Assembly: GCA_014529385.2 (NCBI GenBank)
Contig: CM043952.1
Span: 158,129,557-158,193,556, forward strand
Length of the DNA: 64,000 nucleotides
Direction of reading: 5' to 3'
Source of the DNA: Adiantum capillus-veneris
Lineage: Eukaryota; Streptophyta; Polypodiopsida; Polypodiales; Pteridaceae
Part shown: positions 19,862 through 31,199 of the stretch, one piece after another
How positions within the stretch are numbered: the stretch's first letter is position 1
Layout: every line of letters starts with the position of its first letter
The notes under the pieces: model-generated
The model's input: only the letters and a program-made list of their open reading frames with translations
Database searches by the model: none
What the model was told of the DNA's origin: nothing
Made by a program: the position numbers and the translations under genes

Positions 19862-22800
19862 ATGGAAGCATACCCTACCCAAAACACTGAGAGAGAAGGC
19901 CATGCACCTCCCGAAGCTCCACAGCCTAGTACTAGTATGTTTAGCCGTTTCATGGAAACATTAGGTAGAGCTACTCGCTCGGAACCTGATGCAAATGAAG
20001 CACACGAAGGGGGTGGGGAAGTGGACTCTCCTTTCACATCGCACGTGGACCCCACACCCCCAAAGAGTGTCCATGTGGATATCCTACCAACTTCTTACCA
20101 AGAAGGCCCTGTTGAGCTGCCTCCTTCAGAAGTTCCCTCTAGAGTACCATTGGTGACAAGTAAAACCACGGGGAGCAACATTGCTTCTACCTCACAAGAA
20201 ACCATTAACACGTCGACTCTAGAAGGATTGTTCATTAATGATCATTGGACATACGACCTCCACACTGAGGTGTTGACGGATCTACACTCTGGTCACGCCT
20301 ACCATGTAGGATGGATAGAGATTGTACAATCCACCTCTAGTGCCACGAGCATCGAAGATCAACAGAAAATGATCTGTAATGTTATCCATGGCATTATTCA
20401 ATCAGAAAGGCAAAACCAAGGGGTAAATATACTCTCAACTGGCCCCATGAGATTTCTGGATACGAGCAAGGCTCAACAGCCTACTCTATCACAAATGGAG
20501 ACTCCTCTAATGAGCCCCATGGACCCATCTTACGTCATTTCACCTGGGGTCTCTATGCAATCTGAGCCTCCGAGCGAAAACTTTAGCTTCCCTAACTTGG
20601 CTCAACCCTCTATCAAGGAAAACACAGTGCTCACTCCAGGGATAAGCCTGACAGAGAATGTACCGATGACATCTACGGTTAGCGCAATGCCACTACCTAG
20701 TGTCGTAGTACCTAATATGGGGCCTCGACCATATGTGCCTCTAGCCCCTTATGCACACATGGCCCCCCCACCTCCAATTGTACCACTTGTTCATGCTCCT
20801 CGAGTGCCGCTCCCTAGCCCTTATCCGAGTGGACCTATGCCCGGTTATGTTCCATATCCTGCATCATCCACACATATGCCAAGACCGGCACCCGTCCCTC
20901 TCCCACATATGATTCCAAGAGTACCTCCACCGGCCCTGCCTCCTCACATAGGTGACTTGGCAGCGTTTGCTCAAACCATAGGTCGATCTATCGCGGAAAA
21001 TATGCGTCACGCATCTGATAGAGAGCCTAGAAGTAAGGCAGTACAAATTGCCAAACTCACGCAAAAATTCAATGGGGATGAAGATGCTAGGAAACACATT
21101 GAAGTGTTTGAACAAGTATGTGATTCCTTAGGGGAACGCAACGAACTACATAAGTGCAATGCCTTAAGCTTGACATTAAGTGGGAAGGCTGGAGATTGGT
21201 ATAGGACCCTAAGGGTGGACGAGAAAACAATCTACCCTACCCTTCGAAGGTTGTTTCTAAAGGAGTACATACAAGAAGGTGTGCTTTGGGGTGTAGCATC
21301 TCAGCTACAGAAGGCCGAACGTAAGGAAGGAGAGTCAGTAAGGGACTTCATTAGTCGTCTAAAGCACTTAAACTCTCGTTGCCCTGTAAATGAGCGCTTC
21401 AACAATAACCAACTGCTTGATCGATTCATTCGAGGGTTGAGGAATGAAGGAATCTATAATGGACTAGTGATTAGAGGTATCACAACCTGGGAAGATGTCA
21501 CTGCCAATGCAATCCAATTAGAGGACAACTTGATGATAGCAGGCATGAGGGTGTCTACTGACACGAGATCCACTAGCTCACAAGCCATTGAGTATGAACC
21601 CATGACTGCAAAGCCCATTGCCAATGAGCCAAAGGTATTTGAGACATTCTTGACAGACCTCACCAAGGCAATCCAAGAGTCTCTTAAGGATAATCGACCC
21701 CCTCAAAATAGTCACATGTATCCAAGAAGGGAGCAACAATGGTGTTCCATTTGCTTAGGTCCACATAGCACTAGTGAGTGCCCTACATTTAGAGTAAAAT
21801 TTAATGGAACTTGCAACGCATGTGGTAGGTATGGTCACCAAGCTAAGGATTGTTTAATGATCAAACGTATGATGGCAAATAGACCACCTGTAGCCTGGAC
21901 GGATGCACCTCGAGCTCCTGTATTGATGCCTACTCCACCTGTTGAGCAACTACCGCAACACATGGTCCCTAGATCTCAAAATGTTGTACAAGCTACACCG
22001 CTACCACCTCCTGTGCTAGGACCGCAGCCCCCGCATCCAAGAGTCACCCCTATGAACCAAGTGGGTTGCGAGCCATCTAATGCTTATGCAGATGGTTGTG
22101 AAGAGGAAATAGACACTAGTATTGCCTACGGACTTGATACATTGGAAGAATGTCCTATATACTACATGGAAGATTGTTGGGGACAAGTCAAGCCGGTTTA
22201 TCAAGCTGCTGCTCTCGCATCCAGAGGTCAAAATATCAACACCCAGGCTAGGAGGCCACCTCTTCAATTCTACGAGTGTGGGGGACCACATCGAGTAGCG
22301 GAGTGCCCTATTAGGCTGCAAAAGAATGCTGCACAGATGCAAGTGAATCAAGGGAGCACGTCTGCAATGCCAATACTCACATGTAATCGTTGTGGCATAG
22401 ATCACTTGATTGCCCAATGCCCCTATAACCCAAATGCGCCTAAAATCACACCCCTGAATTTGGTCGAAATTGCTACTGTGACATCACCAATACCACCCGT
22501 CGCACCCGCTTATGCGATTACACGGTCCATGCTTCAAGGGCCAGGCCATATCCTCGAAGAGAGAGATACCGCGTCAATTATCCAAGCAAAGAAAAAGAAG
22601 ACACGAAGGAAGAAGTCGCAGAATACGGAAAATTCAAAGTCAAGTTCCAAAACAAACATAGGAACAGGAGATGACCCCGTGTATATGAATGACCTCGAGG
22701 ATGATTCAGATTCAGTCGAGACAATGGAGACTAGAACCAATACCACAAAGGGAAAGACCGACAAAGAAAACCGTAACATGGAACCAAATGAAAACCGAAT

Positions 22801-24868
22801 AAGAGAAAACCATAAAGAGCCTCTGAAAACACCACAAGTGTTTCCAAATCCAATCCAAGACCCCCAAGATAAACCGCAGGGGCAAAAAGGGAAGAATCGT
22901 AAAAAGAAGATTGGGACGTACCCAAACCCAGTAGATGAGATTGAGCAGGTGAAACATCTAAGAGGTTTAGTGGAGGAGACTCAAAGGAAACTAGAACCAG
23001 AACCCATGCATATCAAAATTCATGACACAGTGTTTCCCACGCAAGTTCATCCATCCCAAATGAACCATAGACCGTTAGCCATATCTAGTATCATCCAAGA
23101 AGGGAGTGAGGACAGGACATCAGAAAGTGAGCATACACCCTTCTTGTTGGAAAGGATGTTTAACGAAGGAATACCTGATCCCATTGAGGAATATGAGATT
23201 CCATCCTCACCAGTTCCTAGTCAAGGACCTACACCCTGCAAAACGCCAATGAATGTTGCCAAACTAGTGGACTTCATGTCTTCTGAGGTCCGAACCACGA
23301 TCATAGCAAAGCTGTATGGAGATCCTGAGTTATTCCTTGCACTTCGAGCATTCCTTAACGGAGAGCTACGAACGGGATTACCGCAGTTTGCGCAACCAAA
23401 TAGGCCTGACTCGATTATGATTGATGAGGAAAATCATGTGCAATCACTTGACTTAGATGGACACGAGTCTGTGATCGAGGTACCCATTAACGAATTAGGC
23501 CAGTATTTTGAAGGCGACGAGTCTAATGCGACCCTACCCATCACTACCAAGGGATTAACTATAAAGGGAATTCTTGATGGTGGTGCGGGAGTTAGCATCG
23601 TTACAAAAGATTGTTGGGAATCCATGGGAAAACCCCGCCTCAGTGTTACTAACATTGTGGTAAAGATGGCAAATGGTACCATAGCCAAACCTATGGGGAT
23701 GCTCAAGGATCTTAAGATCAAAGTTCTAGGACACAAGGAACGACATACGTTCATTGTAATGGATTTCTCTAAACACCTTATGTCATATGAAATGATTTTA
23801 GGACGACCATTCATGAGGGAAGCACAAATGGTTCACGATTGGTCTAAAAATCATGTCTATTTGCAATTCCAAGACTCTGTCCTTAGAGTGGATTTGGTGA
23901 CTGGTAAGGTACACCCCTTAGGGAGTAAAACCATTATTGATCATCGCTCTGACACCACAGTTCACTCGGCCCCACTACAATATTGTTACACTTGTAAGAA
24001 GGATACAGACATTGGCCAAGATTCTCCTTACATGGATGTGTTACCGGGTATGACGGAGTCGGACAATGTGGATTGGGTCCACCTAGCATCAACCATAGAC
24101 ACTTGGGGAAATAGGGGGACGACCTGGGTAACACCTGAGGGGGATGAAATGCCTATACCCTTAAATATGCTACAAGCAATGCATATCGCTTCCGACAAGA
24201 CTCATCCTAAGGTAACGAAGAAAACATACAAGTGGGTCCCTAAAGCTTCTTTAGTGACCATAGCTAGTGCTAAAAAACAGAAGCCTTGTAAGAAACGTAC
24301 CACTCGCTCCAAGAAAAGTAAGAAAATGTTGCGATGGATCCCTAAACGACTATTGGAAGCCCAAGGCTACTATCAAGGAAATGATCAAATCTGGGTGCCA
24401 AAACGTAGATTGTGCTCTTACCTATCACCTGACCCAAGTGAGCCCAATCCTGTAGCTCCAAAACGAATCAATAATCGTGGAAAGGAAAAAATCACAGAAT
24501 GCTACACACCCGCTCCCGAGCTAGTTTGGGTACCAAAGAAAGAACGATTTGTTCCACCTAGCTCAGGAAGGGGGGAGTCCCATGAAGATTCTAGCTCCTC
24601 ATGTAATACATCCATAGAGGTAAAAGCTTCTACACAGCCTCCATCTATAGACGTGGACCTCCATGAAGCTACAAAAGAATCCACACCTCCCAGTGTTCAA
24701 GAATCACCTGATGAACCACTTCAAGTTCGATCCTGGGAGAGTACCTTACCACCCTTGCAACTTGACGAGGCACCTAGGGTAATAGAAAACTACTGGCAAA
24801 AATCCTCACCCATTACCAACTGGAACAATTGGTTTCAAAGGGTGACAAGCTCATTTCAAACGGTATGA
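19862..24868 (+). CDS. Element H gag-protease polyprotein, 1668 aa
   Basis: A single uninterrupted frame from ATG at 19862 to TGA at 24866-24868. Residues 1-270 are low complexity. About 275-365 is strongly Pro-rich. The capsid-like gag lies at about 400-570 ('HIEVFEQVCDSLGERNELHK', 'GKAGDWYRTL', 'RDFISRLKHLN', 'LLDRFIRGLRNEGIY'). Zinc-knuckle-like motifs follow near 627 (CSICLGPHSTSEC), 650 (CNACGRYGHQAKDC), 755 (first Cys missing) and 840 (CNRCGIDHLIAQC). A long Lys/Glu-rich linker leads to an aspartic protease at about 1235-1330 with ILDGGAGVSIV and ILGRPFM. The C-terminal 340 residues have four W[VI]PK motifs (about 1457, 1490, 1510, 1554) and no known domain. An intact frame this long suggests recent selection or a young copy. 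RT and integrase are absent. Confidence 0.9.
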   Translation: MEAYPTQNTEREGHAPPEAPQPSTSMFSRFMETLGRATRSEPDANEAHEGGGEVDSPFTSHVDPTPPKSVHVDILPTSYQEGPVELPPSEVPSRVPLVTSKTTGSNIASTSQETINTSTLEGLFINDHWTYDLHTEVLTDLHSGHAYHVGWIEIVQSTSSATSIEDQQKMICNVIHGIIQSERQNQGVNILSTGPMRFLDTSKAQQPTLSQMETPLMSPMDPSYVISPGVSMQSEPPSENFSFPNLAQPSIKENTVLTPGISLTENVPMTSTVSAMPLPSVVVPNMGPRPYVPLAPYAHMAPPPPIVPLVHAPRVPLPSPYPSGPMPGYVPYPASSTHMPRPAPVPLPHMIPRVPPPALPPHIGDLAAFAQTIGRSIAENMRHASDREPRSKAVQIAKLTQKFNGDEDARKHIEVFEQVCDSLGERNELHKCNALSLTLSGKAGDWYRTLRVDEKTIYPTLRRLFLKEYIQEGVLWGVASQLQKAERKEGESVRDFISRLKHLNSRCPVNERFNNNQLLDRFIRGLRNEGIYNGLVIRGITTWEDVTANAIQLEDNLMIAGMRVSTDTRSTSSQAIEYEPMTAKPIANEPKVFETFLTDLTKAIQESLKDNRPPQNSHMYPRREQQWCSICLGPHSTSECPTFRVKFNGTCNACGRYGHQAKDCLMIKRMMANRPPVAWTDAPRAPVLMPTPPVEQLPQHMVPRSQNVVQATPLPPPVLGPQPPHPRVTPMNQVGCEPSNAYADGCEEEIDTSIAYGLDTLEECPIYYMEDCWGQVKPVYQAAALASRGQNINTQARRPPLQFYECGGPHRVAECPIRLQKNAAQMQVNQGSTSAMPILTCNRCGIDHLIAQCPYNPNAPKITPLNLVEIATVTSPIPPVAPAYAITRSMLQGPGHILEERDTASIIQAKKKKTRRKKSQNTENSKSSSKTNIGTGDDPVYMNDLEDDSDSVETMETRTNTTKGKTDKENRNMEPNENRIRENHKEPLKTPQVFPNPIQDPQDKPQGQKGKNRKKKIGTYPNPVDEIEQVKHLRGLVEETQRKLEPEPMHIKIHDTVFPTQVHPSQMNHRPLAISSIIQEGSEDRTSESEHTPFLLERMFNEGIPDPIEEYEIPSSPVPSQGPTPCKTPMNVAKLVDFMSSEVRTTIIAKLYGDPELFLALRAFLNGELRTGLPQFAQPNRPDSIMIDEENHVQSLDLDGHESVIEVPINELGQYFEGDESNATLPITTKGLTIKGILDGGAGVSIVTKDCWESMGKPRLSVTNIVVKMANGTIAKPMGMLKDLKIKVLGHKERHTFIVMDFSKHLMSYEMILGRPFMREAQMVHDWSKNHVYLQFQDSVLRVDLVTGKVHPLGSKTIIDHRSDTTVHSAPLQYCYTCKKDTDIGQDSPYMDVLPGMTESDNVDWVHLASTIDTWGNRGTTWVTPEGDEMPIPLNMLQAMHIASDKTHPKVTKKTYKWVPKASLVTIASAKKQKPCKKRTTRSKKSKKMLRWIPKRLLEAQGYYQGNDQIWVPKRRLCSYLSPDPSEPNPVAPKRINNRGKEKITECYTPAPELVWVPKKERFVPPSSGRGESHEDSSSSCNTSIEVKASTQPPSIDVDLHEATKESTPPSVQESPDEPLQVRSWESTLPPLQLDEAPRVIENYWQKSSPITNWNNWFQRVTSSFQTV

Positions 24869-26502
24869 TCTACCCAAGGAAGGGGGGAGTGTTTGTGGAC
24901 ATCCATCATTCACTTGTTTCCCTCTCAATCTTTTTCCCTGACCTCTCAATCTCCGATTTTAGGGAATGTACATATAAAGCTTTATACTCACAAAAAAAAA
25001 AAAAAAAAAGGAGCAAGAGCAATTAGCAAATGAGTATGCACATTAAAAGTCAAAACATTGACTCATACCTACACATGTCACATCTGGTACAGTGAAACAG
25101 AAACCTATGCCATAAAACACCTTTGATCCTCATCACTTGAGTGATGGAGGGTAGGTAAGATTAGTACGATAGGAGTGTTTCTGTTTTAGAGTTGAGAGAT
25201 TAGCGAAGTTATCTTTTCCCACTAATGTGTCTCCTGGAGGTATTCCTTTTGTTTCCTAGTGTGTACAGGAGCGTGTTGCTATTGATAGGATTTGGACCTT
25301 CATGGAACCTTTCTCTCGTTCACACTTCAGATCAAGCGCGACCATCGACACAAACAGGTGTTTTATGTCCATTAGCATTGCCCTTATCTTTTTGCAATCT
25401 ATGATTGTCTGCTTTGATTGTGATTGGTAGCATAATATTCAGCGCATTTGCTTAGTATCAAACATTTAATTCAATGTAATGTTTTGTCATAATCACTTGT
25501 TTAGGGGTAAAAATCAAGCAGTCAGACTAAGCTAGTTTGACCAAGCTAGGTATTAGAAATCTTCTCTTAATACCATGGGGAATGCCTTCCTAATAAGCAA
25601 TGGTTACTTAGGTTCTTAATCCGATTTAGGCAGCATTGTGTGAAATGTACTAGGGCTTTCTAGTGGGCTTAACCCTATTGACCTTTAGCTTAAGTATTAT
25701 AAAGGGAGTTTACTAATGTGATGAGCCTGGGGAGGGTAACAGTGTTATATGACCCCCCAAAGTTACAAAATTTAAATGCTGAAAATGAACAAACAAAAAA
25801 TCAAAGTGCCACAATGTAAAATTTTAAGCTGGAAGAGAAATCTCAGCTTGATTTGGTACTTCACTCACATGTATCGCCTATGGTACTAGAGCCCTAGAGG
25901 TTCCCGGTGTGGGCGCTTTTCCTTGAAAAGCAAAAAACCCAAGGCATACAAAATAAGCACACACATCATAATTGAATCACTGTGAAAAGACTTTGGGGGG
26001 TCAAAGAAAAAGTAATCAGTCAGGCGATGATTTCATGAGAAATTCCTTTTATGGTAGCTTAACTACAAGGTTTTCTAGGTATAGCCTCTAGTCAGCCCTC
26101 GAACATGAATACTTGGCTCTCGCGATTAAACAACTTAATTGACCACAGATAATTAAGAAGCTTACCCATGGTATTAATATTCGATCTCTAGTGCCTTTCG
26201 ACCGTCAAATTAGCGACCCCAGACTTGTTTAATTTTCTACCTTTACATCTGTTTATGCATTTGATTACATTGCAATTTAATGTTCATTGCTAACAAATTG
26301 TTTGAAATTCTTTGACCAATCAATTTTTCTACCTAAAACTGCATATGCTTTTTAAGAGAATGCAATTACTGTGCCAATGTTGTTTGATTTTGCAGTGACT
26401 GAAGAAGGCTAAGGACATTCATCTCAAATGCTCTTCCACCTCGACGACCCAGCTTCAACTTAATAGCTTCCGAGGACGGAATCTACATCAGGAAGGGGGG
26501 CA
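24869..26502 (+). other. Element H noncoding 3' region with polypurine tracts
   Basis: No frame of interest is seen for 1.6 kb. The polypurine tract AGGAAGGGGGGCA at 26490-26502 abuts the 3' LTR. A second tract AAGGAAGGGGGGAGTG lies at 24876-24891 right after the stop codon, and a third AGGAAGGGGGGAGT at 24565-24578 lies inside the end of the coding frame. A poly(A)-like run of 18 A lies near 24992-25009. Confidence 0.8.
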
Positions 26503-26793
26503 TGTTAACCCTCACGGCACACAGACACCCTATGATCTATAAACGTTGTATTATTTAGAGTCAGGTACCGGGCTTGTCGGACCAATAGGGAAAGGTAGAG
26601 TGATCGCCGATGAGAGGCGCACTCTAACTGGGACATTCAAGGGATTAGTTGGCTAAGCATGGGCGCCCAAGTGTGAATGGGGTGAGCTCCTATAAAAGCC
26701 AACTAAACCTAATTTTTACTCATTCTCTCATTTGTGCAATAGAAGAGTGCTCTTGCTCCATCTCCATCTCCATCTTCTTCTTCTTCACCTCCT

Positions 26794-26826
<33 letters not shown>

Positions 26827-27076
26827 GAGAGTGTGTGTGCGATCGAGCATTACGAAGGCACGACGGCGGCGAAGCGGTTGAGCGCGGCACAACTGCAGCT
26901 TCTTCTTCATCGCGGCGAGGAATCCACCACAAAGGCGAGCGTAGAGCGGTGAGTGACACACCCTTTGCTCTCTTGAGCTTGCTAGTTTAGGCTTGTTGTG
27001 TGCTTGGAGCCATTTGTGGCTCGCACACGGTGTATTGGCAAGTCCCTTGCTTCGACAGTGCGGCAAGGAGCGCACA
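26503..27076 (+). repeat. Element H 3' LTR (574 bp)
   Basis: Same length as the 5' LTR with a few differences (for example 'gaaggcacgacgg' against 'gaaggcatgacgg', 'ggcacaactg' against 'ggcacgactg'). TATAAAA is at 26691-26697. It is followed by the ACTTG duplication and then copia A sequence. Confidence 0.97.
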
Positions 27077-27081
27077 ACTTG

Positions 27082-29840
27082 GTCTTGTAGTCAAATTTTT
27101 GGATGACAAATGTATAATACACGATCTCAGTTTTGGTGATGAAATTGTTGCATTTGGCATTTTATGCCGTGGGCTGTATAAGCTCACTTTGTATGACAAT
27201 TGTGGATTCAAAAGCTATTTCAGATGCAAAACTTTGGCATGCGTCTTTGGTCATTTGAATTTTGCCAGTTTGATGCATCTGCAGAAATGTGATATGGTTG
27301 CATCTTTGCCGCCTCTTGAAGCACCTGTTAAACATGTTTGTGAAGGATGTATTTGTTTCCAAACGATGGTTCAGTTAGGGCCGCATGCAAGTTGCAACTT
27401 GTGCATAGTGATGTTTGTGGGTCCATGTAAACTCGGTCCTTGGGCAATCATCTTTACTTTGTGAATTTTATTGATGATTACTCCAGGCATGCATGTATAT
27501 ATCCGCTTACAACGAAGTCCGAAGTATTTATGTGCTTCAAACAATTTCTGGCTATGGCTGAAAATGTCTCGAAATGTACTATGGGCACCCTCTGTTCCGA
27601 TCGAGGGGGGAGAATATGTCTCATGAATTTGATGCATTTTTGGCTAGTTGTGGGATAAAACACCAATGTATAGTGCCTTATACGCCTCAACAAAATGGTG
27701 TTGCTGAGAGGAAAAATAGGTCACTTACAAAAATGGCATGATGTATGGTCAAAAGTCAAGCTTTGCCACATTTGTTTTGGCTTGAGGCCATCATGTGTGC
27801 CACTTATGTACTTAACAGGTGTCCTACAAAAGCTTTGCAGTCTATGACTCCATATGAAGCACGATGGCATGATAGAAAGCCTTCTATATGAGCACATGTG
27901 TGTTTTTGGTTGTTTGGCATATGCTTTGGTGCCACAAACACAACGCAAAAAATTGGATGATAAGGCTGTCAAATGTAATTTTGTTGGTTATAGTGCCGAA
28001 AGCAAAGGTTACAAGTTGTATCATCCACAAACAAAGTGTATTCTGATTTCACATGATGTTGTGTTTGTGGAAGATTCTGCTCAGCCCTTGCTATCATGTA
28101 CTAGAGATAGTAATGTAAGCTCACATGACATTTATGACACTTTGTTGCCTCTTTTCAGTGGTGGAAGATTGAATGTAAATTCCAATGAGGCAAATGTACA
28201 TCCTATGGGGATTTCTGAAAATTTTACAGATCAGCCTATTACTGATGCAGATGTACATGATGTACTTGATGAGGAAAGGGCTGAAAATGAGCATGCTAGA
28301 GGTATGCCAAAATGGCAAGTGCATACATTGCATGGTAGTAAATTGGATGCACCTTTGTCTAGTCACACTCGTTCAGGCTCTCGCCATGCATCTTATGCAT
28401 CAGATTGTTATGCTTTGGTTGTGTCTAGCTTACATGATGTCGAGGAACCTCTATCTTTTGATGAGGCACAAAATTCAAAAAATTGAATCGCTGCAATGCA
28501 ATTAGAATATGATGCACGTATAGAAAATGACACATGGACTTTATGTGATTTTCCTCATGGAAAAAAGGCCATTGGTATGAAGTGGGTTTACAAGTTGAAA
28601 TGCAAGCCGGATGGTGAGATTGATCACTATAAAGCTCGACTTGTTGCAAAGGGTTATGCACAACAAAAAGACACAGATTATGAAGATACTTTTGCTCCCA
28701 CTTGTCGTACGTCTACTGTGAATTTTCTATGTGCATTGGTAGCTCATTTTGGTTGTGATGTACATCAATCAGACATTGTTACTGCTTTCTTGAATGGTGA
28801 GAAATTTGAGGGAGTTTATGTAACACAGCCTCGTGGTTTTGTCAAGAAAGGACAAGAGGATAAAGTGTGCAAATGTAACAAATCTTTGTATGGGTTGAAG
28901 CAATCTCCTCGTGCTTTGTATGAGAAGGCTGACACTCATTTGGTCAAACGAGGCTTTCTTAATAGTTCAACAGAAAGCACATTGCATGTAAAGCATGAGG
29001 GTAATGTACTTCTCATTGTGGTTCTCTACGTGGATGATTTGTTGATCACTGGACCAAATGAGAGACATATTTCTGAATTTAAGACTAATTTGAATGCTAC
29101 TTTCAAGATGAAAGATTTGGGACCGTTGCATCATTACTTGGGTATACAATTTAAGCAGTGTGATGGTGATATTATCTTCTGTCAAAAAAGTTACATAGGA
29201 ACATTGCTATGTAAGTTTGGACTTGAGGATTGCAAACCTATTGCCACTCCCATGGAAACAAGTTTGAAATTGAGTCTTCATGATGTTGGTGATCCTGCAG
29301 ATGTCACTCTTTACCAAACTGTTGTTGGATGCCTCATTTATGTATGCAAGATGAGGCCAGATATTCTATTTTCAATCTCATAGGTCAACAGATTTATGCA
29401 TAGCTGAGGGTCTAAGCATTGGCAGGCTGTTAAGAGGTTTTTTCACTACATGAGTGGCACTTTACATCTTGGCTTGTTTTATCCCAATGGGGGATCATTG
29501 CCGCCAGATTTGCATGCTTTTTCAAACTCAGATTGTGTTGGTTGTTTTGACACACGAGTGTCCACAAGTGGTTTTTGTTTCAGCTTGGCAGCTCATGCAT
29601 ATCATGGTTGAGCAAGAAGCAACCTACTGTGTGGCCACTTCCAATTGTGAGGCTGAGTACATAGCAGTCTTCACAGGTACGGTTGAGTGTGTATGGCTCA
29701 GACACCTCATGGATGATTTGGGTGTTGGAGAGGACACTGCCAACACTATCTACACTAACAGTCAGAGCACATTGGCAGTTGTGAGGAACCCAAATTTTCA
29801 TGCTCGCACAAAGCACATTGAGGTGCATTATCTAATGGAA
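27082..29840 (+). pseudogene. Copia A integrase, RT and RNase H
   Basis: The second half of copia A. The integrase zinc-finger region survives as 'FGHLNFASLMHLQKCDMVAS' and 'PVKHVCEGC'. The core shows 'DDYSRHAC' and a degraded SDRGG region (27597), then 'CIVPYTPQQNGVAERKNRS' near 27660-27720, so the last catalytic Glu block persists over frameshifts. RT at 28496-29383 is nearly open, with 'AIGMKWVYKLKCKPDGEIDH', 'KARLVAKGYAQQKDTDYEDT', LYGLKQSPRALYEKAD and the active site LYVDDLLITGP. RNase H follows with breaks and ends at 'TKHIEVHYL', where the match to copia B stops. It lacks the end of RNase H and the 3' LTR. Confidence 0.9.
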
Positions 29841-29852
29841 TTGGCCTATTAA

Positions 29853-31190
29853 CTTGAGAGTAGCAAAAATTAGAGAGGGTACTTTTGAGAACTTACTTTG
29901 TGAGAATAATGGGTGAACATAATTGAAGTTAGCAACATAAACATAGCATTTAGTTAACTTGGCATGAACAATACTTTTGCAAGAGAGAGAATTTAGAGTA
30001 CATGATAGTAGTTGAGGACCGGATTTATGTGAAGCCGGCGGTCCCCTCTCCAATAGGCATTTGTATTATGATTTCTCTCATAAAGAGAGACTTGTTACAA
30101 TACAATCTTTGTGTTCCTTGTGACATAGGTGATACAATGAAGATGGAAAGCTTCATGCATCACGAGCATAACATAAACTTTGTGGAAAGCATTAACTATC
30201 CCAAGCCTCAGTCTCAAGACCTCAAACACCTTCGAAGGTGGAGAGAGCTAGTAGGGAATGAGCGTAGGGAAGAGGAAGAAGAAACATTTCATAGGAGAAA
30301 GAATTAGTTCCTCACTTATCATCACTCTTTTTGCTAGCATACATAATAGCATAGTAATGAAGATGGAGAAGATGGCAAGCTTAAGCATTGAAGCATGGAT
30401 CTTGGTTGGATTTGCATTCCATAGCCAAGAGTATTGGTGTAGGCTCTCAACCTCTCTACTTGCTTGGAGAAGGAGAGGGAGCTCTTGCACTTTGCACTCA
30501 CACAATGAGAGTGTGTGTGAGTGTGTGTGGGAGAGTAACCCCCTAAGCAGGCTCCCTACTTGCTTTGGTCGACCCCCACTTGTAGCTCATGCTTGAAGCT
30601 AATTGGACCACTCTAGGCCTAGCCACTCATAAGCAAGAGTCATACCAAGCAAAAGGGTAGCCTTGGGACAAGTGTCCCCCTTTCCCCTTTGAGAGAGAGG
30701 GTTTGATAAATGCTAAAATTATTAAATAAATCCACTAAATTATCATTGGACCCCTTGGAAGGCCAACCAATAGGCTTTAGAAATACCATGAAGGTAACCT
30801 AGCTAGGGGCTTGACATGTGTCCTACTTGCCTCTTGGGCAAGGGGTTCCCTTTGGGAAGAGAGTGGTCAAGCAACCACCTCCCCTTCTTGCATGGCTCGC
30901 CCCCTCCTTGTAGGGATTCACTTCGACTTTTGTGCCACCTCAAGCCCCTCAACCTTGGGCCTAGTTCTCACCACAAGCTTGGCCCTTAAGCCCCTCAAGC
31001 TTGGGTTGGGTTCTCATCTCAAGCAAAACCCTAGCATTTCAAGCATGACAAGCACCTCAAGCATCTCAATCATCAAGCGTCTCAAGTATCTCAGTCATCA
31101 GGAATGTCAAGCACCTTAAGCTTGGGTCAGGTTCCCACCTCAAGCACAGCCCTAGCTTACCTAAGGTCAAAGGACTTTTAACACTAATTA
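29853..31190. other. No gene recognised; CTCAAGC-rich stretch
   Basis: I see no domain in the short frames here. Between about 30930 and 31160 the motif 'cctcaagc' recurs many times. A unit of about 45 bp ('ctcaagcttgggttgggttc' and 'ttaagcttgggtcaggttcc') is present in two imperfect copies. Confidence 0.5.
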
Positions 31191-31199
31191 TTGGAGGTC

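Larger units (their letters stand above)
18188..27076 (+). mobile_element. Gypsy-type element H, gag-protease only
   Basis: A complete LTR-to-LTR unit of 8.9 kb with a perfect TSD ACTTG (18183-18187 and 27077-27081). It has two 574-bp LTRs, a tRNA-Asp-type PBS, a repeat-rich leader, one 1668-codon ORF with gag and protease, a 1.6-kb noncoding 3' region and a polypurine tract. No RT, RNase H or integrase is seen on either strand inside, so it must rely on another element. This layout matches gag-carrying non-autonomous LTR elements of plants, and the PBS points to the Athila/Tat side of Ty3/gypsy. The LTRs differ at only a handful of positions, so insertion is fairly recent. Confidence 0.9.
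16390..29840 (+). mobile_element. Copia A (Ty1/copia), decayed, split by element H
   Basis: A plus-strand member of the same family as copia B, C and D. It has a 5'-truncated LTR (16390-16519), an initiator-Met PBS, a leader, gag, protease, integrase, RT and RNase H, but no 3' LTR. The sequence stops matching copia B at about 29840, inside the end of RNase H. Element H inserted after the protease ('...TLARL') and the reading resumes with 'GLVVKFLDDKCIIHD'. Multiple stops and frameshifts show it is old. Confidence 0.9.

Noticed and set aside
19862-24868. Large host protein gene
   Set aside because: It is enclosed by identical LTRs, a TSD and a PBS, and carries gag and protease motifs, so it belongs to element H.
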